This document shows, piece by piece, positions 60,205-64,000 of a stretch of DNA of 64,000 nucleotides (position 1 is the first letter of the stretch; the number at the start of each line of letters is the position of its first letter). Below the pieces are notes generated by a model. It saw only the letters and a list, made by a program, of their open reading frames with translations. It made no database searches and was not told the DNA's origin. This stretch comes from Rhodococcus tukisamuensis NBRC 100609. Lineage in GTDB: Bacteria; Actinomycetota; Actinomycetes; Mycobacteriales; Mycobacteriaceae. The position numbers and the translations under genes were made by a program. Location: NCBI RefSeq assembly GCF_001894985.1, contig NZ_BCXG01000006.1, positions 1 to 64,000 on the forward strand, written 5' to 3'.

Positions 60205-61656
60205 TCAGGGGCCCGAGGTCAACAGTTCGGGCGGGACCGGCCGGTCGTTCGCGAGGGCCTCGAAGAACTGCGATGCCCGCGCGCGGTCCCACAACAGCAC
60301 GTTGCCGGAGCCGTCGACGTCCTCGAACCCGCCGACCGGGACGGTGGTGGTGACCAGGTCACCGCGCATCGCCCAGGCCAGCCCAGCGAGGTTCCACAGG
60401 TGGTCGCCCTCGTCGACCTGGAACGAACCCGCGGTCTCGGTCACCATCGGCCACAGTCGCAGCGGGTTGAGCAGGGTGGTCAGTCCGGTGGCCTTCTTCA
60501 GCAACGCCGCCATGAACAGCCGCTGGTTGTTCATCCGGTCCAGGTCGGCCATCGGCGTCGCGCGAGTGCGCACGAAGCCGAGTGCCTGGGCGCCGGTCAG
60601 GTCCTGGCAGCCGGCCTGCAGGTTGATCCCGGCGAGCGGGTCGTCGATCGGGTACGGCACGCACAGGTTCACCCCGCCGATCGCGTCGACGATGCCGGCG
60701 AAACCGCCGAAGCCGATCTCCGCGTAGTGGTCCATCCGCAGCCCGGTGGCCTCCTCGACGGTCTGGACCAGCAGTTGCGGCCCGCCGAGCGAGAACGACG
60801 CGTTGAGCTTGTCGCGGCCGTATCCGGGGATCGGCACGTAGGAGTCGCGCGGGAGGGACACCATGGTCGCGGCGCCGCTCTCGGGGATGTGCACCACCAT
60901 GATCGTGTCGGTGCGGCTGCCGCCCAGTTCCGGACTCTCGCCGCCGGTGGCGAGCTTCTGTTCCTGTTCCGGCGTCAGGCCGGCCCGGCTGTCGGAGCCG
61001 ACGAGCAGCCAGTTGGTGCCCGGGGTGTCGGCGATCCGACCCGGGTAGCCGGCGAGTGCGTCGATCCGGTTCAGCCCGCGGTCGAGGTAGAGCACGGAAC
61101 CGCCGACAAGCAGCACCAGGGCCAGCAGGACGAGACCGATGCGGCGCCCCCAGTGCGGCGGCCGTCGGCGCGCCCGCGCGGGATTCGGCGGCCGCTGCGG
61201 CGGGACCGGCGGCGCGGGCTGGTCGCGACGCGGGGGTGGTGGTACCGGGGTGCCCGGTCGACCCGGCTGCCCGGACTCACCGGGGTGGCGCTGCGGCGTC
61301 TGCGTCGGGGCGTACGCCGACCCGGCGGCCGGTCGGTAGGCGTGGGTCTGCTGCGGCGGCGGGCCCGCCGGGCGACCGCCGGCCGCCGGCTGTGACCAGG
61401 CCTGTGGGGGCTGCGCGCTGCGTCCGTCGCGCCGGATCACCTGGGTGCCCTCGGGTCCGGGGTCTGCCGGGGTGCCACGGTACGGCGGCTGGGGACGGGG
61501 CGGCTGGGCGCGGGGCGGCGGGTAGCTCGGCGGCGGGTAGTTCGGCGGGGGGTTTCGGCGCGGCGGCTGGTTCGGCGGCATCTGCGGGCGCGGGGCTCCG
61601 GCGCGACCCGCGTGGGGGTCGCGGGGGTCTCGCTGCTGGGGACGGTCGCCGTTCAC
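60205..61656 (-). CDS. LytR-CpsA-Psr family protein
   Basis: A 483-residue protein. Residues 1-165 are a proline- and glutamine-rich cytoplasmic tail (PPSYPPPRAQPPRPQPPY), followed by a membrane helix at about 173-192 and an extracellular LCP domain. The LCP motifs are NWLLVGSDSR, GGSRTDTIMVVHIP, MVSLPRDSYVPIPGYGRDKL and FVRTRATPMADLDRMNNQ, with the arginines that bind the lipid pyrophosphate. LCP enzymes attach arabinogalactan or other glycans to peptidoglycan. The proline-rich tail could be a phosphorylation or protein-binding region. Confidence 0.87.
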   Translation of the reverse strand: MNGDRPQQRDPRDPHAGRAGAPRPQMPPNQPPRRNPPPNYPPPSYPPPRAQPPRPQPPYRGTPADPGPEGTQVIRRDGRSAQPPQAWSQPAAGGRPAGPPPQQTHAYRPAAGSAYAPTQTPQRHPGESGQPGRPGTPVPPPPRRDQPAPPVPPQRPPNPARARRRPPHWGRRIGLVLLALVLLVGGSVLYLDRGLNRIDALAGYPGRIADTPGTNWLLVGSDSRAGLTPEQEQKLATGGESPELGGSRTDTIMVVHIPESGAATMVSLPRDSYVPIPGYGRDKLNASFSLGGPQLLVQTVEEATGLRMDHYAEIGFGGFAGIVDAIGGVNLCVPYPIDDPLAGINLQAGCQDLTGAQALGFVRTRATPMADLDRMNNQRLFMAALLKKATGLTTLLNPLRLWPMVTETAGSFQVDEGDHLWNLAGLAWAMRGDLVTTTVPVGGFEDVDGSGNVLLWDRARASQFFEALANDRPVPPELLTSGP

Positions 61657-61674
61657 GTGAAACGACTCTACGGG

Positions 61675-62496
61675 TCAGGGCAGCCAGGACACGTGGCCAC
61701 GCAGCGCGGTGTACCCGACGAACGCGACCGCGTCGATCAGCCAGTGCGCGACGACCAGCGGCCACAGCCGGCCGGTCTTCTGCCAGTAGCGGCCGAACAC
61801 CAGGCCCATCACCACGTTCCCCAGCCCGCCGCCGAGGCCCTGGTAGAGGTGGTAGCTGCCGCGCAGCACCGCGGACGCGAGCAGCGAGCGGTTCTCGCTC
61901 CAGCCGAGCCGTCGCAGCCGCGAGATCAGGTACGCGACGACCAGTACTTCCTCGGCGGCGGAGTTGGCGAACGCCCACGCCACCAGCGCGGGCAGCCGCC
62001 ACCAGTGGTCGTCGATGGTGCTGGGCACGACGGTGAGGTTGGCGCCGAGGGCGTTCGCCACCAGGTACAGCGCCAGGCCGGGCAGCCCGATCAGCGCCGC
62101 GAGCCCGACGCCGGGCAGCAGGTCGCGTCGCCAGTCCGGACGGGCGGGCAGGCCGATCCGGGCGGGGCCGAGGCCGCTGCGCCAGAGCAGGTAAAGCCCG
62201 AGTGCGGCCCACGCACACAGCTTGGCGATGCCGAGCAACTGTCGGCCGAGGTCGATCCAGCCGACGGTGGACTGGGTGACGTTGAGCGCGACGGTCTGGT
62301 CGGAGAGGACGCCGGGGGCGAGGGCGTCCTCGGTCAGCGACAGGATGCCGGACAGCCCGCTGAGCCCGAAGGTGACGAGCAGGACGACGGTTATCTCGAA
62401 CCACAGCGCCCGTCGCTGCTCGGGCGTCGGCGCGGGCTCCGACGGAGCGGGGGCGTTCGGCCGCAGCCATTCGTCGAGCCTGGTCACCCGGGCCAC
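61675..62496 (-). CDS. CPBP family intramembrane protease
   Basis: A 273-residue membrane protein with about seven helices. The CPBP (Abi, PF02517) motifs are AAEEVLVVAYLISRLRRLG (EE and R), SYHLYQGLGG (histidine) and VVAHWLIDAVAF (histidine). Members are glutamate-type intramembrane proteases, some involved in bacteriocin immunity. It lies 18 bp upstream of the LCP gene on the same strand. Confidence 0.82.
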   Translation of the reverse strand: MARVTRLDEWLRPNAPAPSEPAPTPEQRRALWFEITVVLLVTFGLSGLSGILSLTEDALAPGVLSDQTVALNVTQSTVGWIDLGRQLLGIAKLCAWAALGLYLLWRSGLGPARIGLPARPDWRRDLLPGVGLAALIGLPGLALYLVANALGANLTVVPSTIDDHWWRLPALVAWAFANSAAEEVLVVAYLISRLRRLGWSENRSLLASAVLRGSYHLYQGLGGGLGNVVMGLVFGRYWQKTGRLWPLVVAHWLIDAVAFVGYTALRGHVSWLP

Positions 62497-62524
62497 GGTA
62501 GCCGACCGAGGCCGGCCGGCCGGT

Positions 62525-63310
62525 TCAGTGCCGGGCGCGCAGGCCGTTGACGAAGGGGCAGCCGACGAGCAGTCGCAGGGCCCGGCTCAGCGCGGCGGCG
62601 TCGTCGACCGGGTCGCCGAAGGAGAGTCGGACGTCGTTGTCGGCGCCGCCACCCTCGGCGCCGGTGTCCTCCACCCGCAACCGGATGCCGTACCGGTCCA
62701 GGCCGAGCGGCCGGACGCGGCCGCCGCGCAGGTGCCGGGGCAGCCGTCGGGCGAGCAGGTCCACCAGTTCGCCGTGGTCGGCCTCGAGGTGTTCGAGCCA
62801 GTGGTCCTCGATCTCCCAGAACGGGTCGGGGCGGGCCGCGAGCAGGTCGTCCAGCGGGACCGGTTCGGCGCCGTGACTGTCCGCGACGACGGCGGAGTCC
62901 AGTACCAGGCGCAGCAGGGTGGTGGTGTGCCCGACGTCGAGCAGTCCGGGGTCGGGGTGGTCGGTGGCAACGGCGGCGGCGAGCGCGCGGGAGGCCTCCG
63001 GGGGCACGGAGTGCAGTGCGCCGCGCAGCCAGACCAGCGAGCGCACCGGTTCCCGCAGGGAGAGCGGCGCCCGGTCGGTGAGTTCGAGGACGGCCGGCAG
63101 CCCGGCCCGGGAGGCCTGCCACGCCAGCGCGGTGGCGGCGGAGTCGGTGGGGACGGTGAGCACGACGTCGCCGCCCGCCCGCAGGTGCTGGACCGGCACG
63201 ACGACCGGGTCGCTGCCGTCGATGGCGAGGACCGCCTGGTGCGCGCGGGCGCAGGCGCTGCGCACCCGCTCCGCGGTCGACGGGCCAAGCGTGATCTCTG
63301 GCGTGCTCAT
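62525..63310 (-). CDS. DUF2470 iron/heme-associated protein
   Basis: A 261-residue protein. The N-terminal half (VRSACARAHQAVLAIDG through TDSAATALAWQASRAGLPAV) has a split-barrel-like pattern, and the C-terminal half (HWLEHLEADHGELVDLLARR through YGIRLRVED) is a DUF2470 domain, often fused to heme-utilisation proteins. The ATG at 63310 has GAAGGGA upstream. An IdeR-type iron box lies 32-50 bp before the start, which suggests repression by iron. Confidence 0.75.
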   Translation of the reverse strand: MSTPEITLGPSTAERVRSACARAHQAVLAIDGSDPVVVPVQHLRAGGDVVLTVPTDSAATALAWQASRAGLPAVLELTDRAPLSLREPVRSLVWLRGALHSVPPEASRALAAAVATDHPDPGLLDVGHTTTLLRLVLDSAVVADSHGAEPVPLDDLLAARPDPFWEIEDHWLEHLEADHGELVDLLARRLPRHLRGGRVRPLGLDRYGIRLRVEDTGAEGGGADNDVRLSFGDPVDDAAALSRALRLLVGCPFVNGLRARH

Positions 63311-63341
63311 CGGCGGGATCCCTTCGGTTACCGGCATCACA

Positions 63342-63360
63342 GTAGGTTAGCCATGCCTAA
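63342..63360. promoter_or_regulatory. IdeR/DtxR-type iron box
   Basis: GTAGGTTAGCCATGCCTAA matches the mycobacterial IdeR consensus TTAGGTTAGGCTAACCTAA at 14 of 19 positions, including both conserved outer parts. It lies in the divergent region between the DUF2470 gene and the gene starting at 63419. Confidence 0.65.
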
Positions 63361-63418
63361 GTTACGGGAGGGTGGCCGCGGAACGCAAGGGCCGTCGCCG
63401 CCGATTACCGTTGGGGGC

Positions 63419-64000
63419 GTGTCCACCCTGCTCACGCTGCAACCGCCTGCCCCGCGCGACCCGGAACCGCCCTTTGCCGGGCTGCTCTTCGAGGTCTGCG
63501 CCGACGTCGACGCCGTCCGGGCCCGCCGCCGCGGCGTCCTGTTCGGGCCGCCGGTGATCGCGGCAGGGGCCCTGCTGGCGGCGCCGGGCCAGGTTCCCGA
63601 CGAGCCGGTCTGCGTGCGCCTGGACGCCGACCCGGACCTGCTTCCCGCCTCGCCGCCACGGCCATCGCGCTTCGAGATCGACTGCAGCGCAGATCAACTC
63701 GACGACGTCGTCGCCCTCGCCCAGGGGGACCCGAAGCCCCTGCCCGCCCGGCTCGTGGTCTTCGTCGAACGCGGAGACCAGTCCCGCGGTTGGGCCGCCG
63801 AGTCCGCGGCGCGGATCGCCGACGCCGGGGCGCACCCCGGGCTCGACGTGGGTGCCGCCGCCGAGGACGTCGCCGACTTCCTCGCCGTCCTTGCGCACTC
63901 GGACGCCGGCTTCGTGGCCCGGGCCCGCACCGGCACCGAGGTGGTGGCGGTGCTCGCGGCCACGGTGGCGGCGCTGCGCGGCGACGACATCGCCGCCGCC
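63419..64000 (+). CDS. Partial protein, runs off the window
   Basis: A GTG start at 63419 begins an open frame of 194 codons that reaches the window end without a stop. It starts VSTLLTLQPPAPRDPEPPFA, then has FEVCADVDAVRARRRGVLFG and LVVFVERGDQSRGWAAESAA. Repeated beta-alpha patterns (ARLVVFVERGD, GLDVGAAAEDVADFLAVL) suggest a barrel or Rossmann-like fold. I do not recognise it. It shares its upstream region with the DUF2470 gene and so may also respond to iron. Confidence 0.55.
   Translation, partial: MSTLLTLQPPAPRDPEPPFAGLLFEVCADVDAVRARRRGVLFGPPVIAAGALLAAPGQVPDEPVCVRLDADPDLLPASPPRPSRFEIDCSADQLDDVVALAQGDPKPLPARLVVFVERGDQSRGWAAESAARIADAGAHPGLDVGAAAEDVADFLAVLAHSDAGFVARARTGTEVVAVLAATVAALRGDDIAAA

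Noticed and set aside
1-64000. tRNA or rRNA genes
   Set aside because: No tRNA-like cloverleaf or rRNA sequence was recognised by eye. tRNAscan-SE would be needed to exclude them fully.

Overview
The window is high-GC actinobacterial DNA from the Mycobacteriales (a Gordonia, Rhodococcus, Nocardia or Tsukamurella-like organism; the genus cannot be fixed from the sequence). The pointers are a LysX-type two-domain lysyl-phosphatidylglycerol/lysyl-tRNA synthetase, a FadD19-like ligase, GabD2, F420-type luciferase-fold enzymes, an Rv1733c-like membrane protein, an IdeR-type iron box and frequent GTG starts. The 48-63 kb order (sodA, DUF4328, glpQ, ferritin, LCP protein, DUF2470) recalls the sodA-glpQ1-bfrB neighbourhood of Mycobacterium, as remembered and not checked.

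Layout. 0-3 kb: a secreted protein with seven 94-residue Ig-like repeats, flanked by matching hairpins. 3-8 kb: small membrane protein, cutinase, ABM monooxygenase, PucR regulator, HSL-type esterase and histidine phosphatase. 8-14 kb: lysX with a coupled DUF998 gene, L,D-transpeptidase, S4 protein, rraA and DUF5313. 14-19.5 kb: a TipAL-like MerR regulator and three tandem hydrolase-like/class III cyclase paralogues joined by TGATG overlaps. 19.7-25.3 kb: acyl-CoA ligase, GGCT-like protein, gabD2, a frameshifted SRPBCC gene, phosphatase-like protein and SDR. 25.5-31 kb: DHA2 transporter, then a leftward group with MmcQ/YjbR, CopD, CopC, YcnI, a membrane protein and DUF6474. 31-32.7 kb: a TM0106-type RecB/RNase H nuclease.

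32.7-46.3 kb is the most unusual part. It is a dispersed tandem array of one family of small secreted proteins: nine recognisable loci plus at least one promoter-only remnant. Members have an alanine/glycine-rich signal peptide and one DUF11/Ig-like beta-sandwich-like domain. Most share a promoter of the form TGTGGG-N16-TACNNT with a G-rich block at the predicted transcript start. The repeats carry along 3' pieces of whichever gene lies convergent to the last copy: FUSC fragments in the left half, TMEM165/GDT1 fragments in the right half. In both halves the intact convergent gene sits at the right end. Several copies are decayed: one has a 65-bp insertion in its signal-peptide region, one has a G7 frameshift followed by further shifts, and one has an apparent internal deletion. 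A MarR/FUSC divergent pair, a 3-hydroxyacyl-CoA dehydrogenase and a DksA-like protein are interspersed. The intact GDT1 gene is preceded by a yybP-ykoY-type manganese riboswitch.

46.5-64 kb: an unknown protein, SMP-30-like lactonase, sodA, acyltransferase and msrA (52-bp overlap), Rv1733c-like protein, luciferase-fold oxidoreductase, a cluster of DnaA-box-like 9-mers, rhodanese, DUF4328, glpQ, DUF5926, an AhpD-like protein divergent from a MocR regulator, two tandem ferritins, a second luciferase-fold enzyme, an LCP protein, a CPBP protease, an iron-box-controlled DUF2470 protein and a gene running off the right end. Metals and oxidative stress recur as themes: manganese export, copper handling, iron storage, SOD and MsrA.
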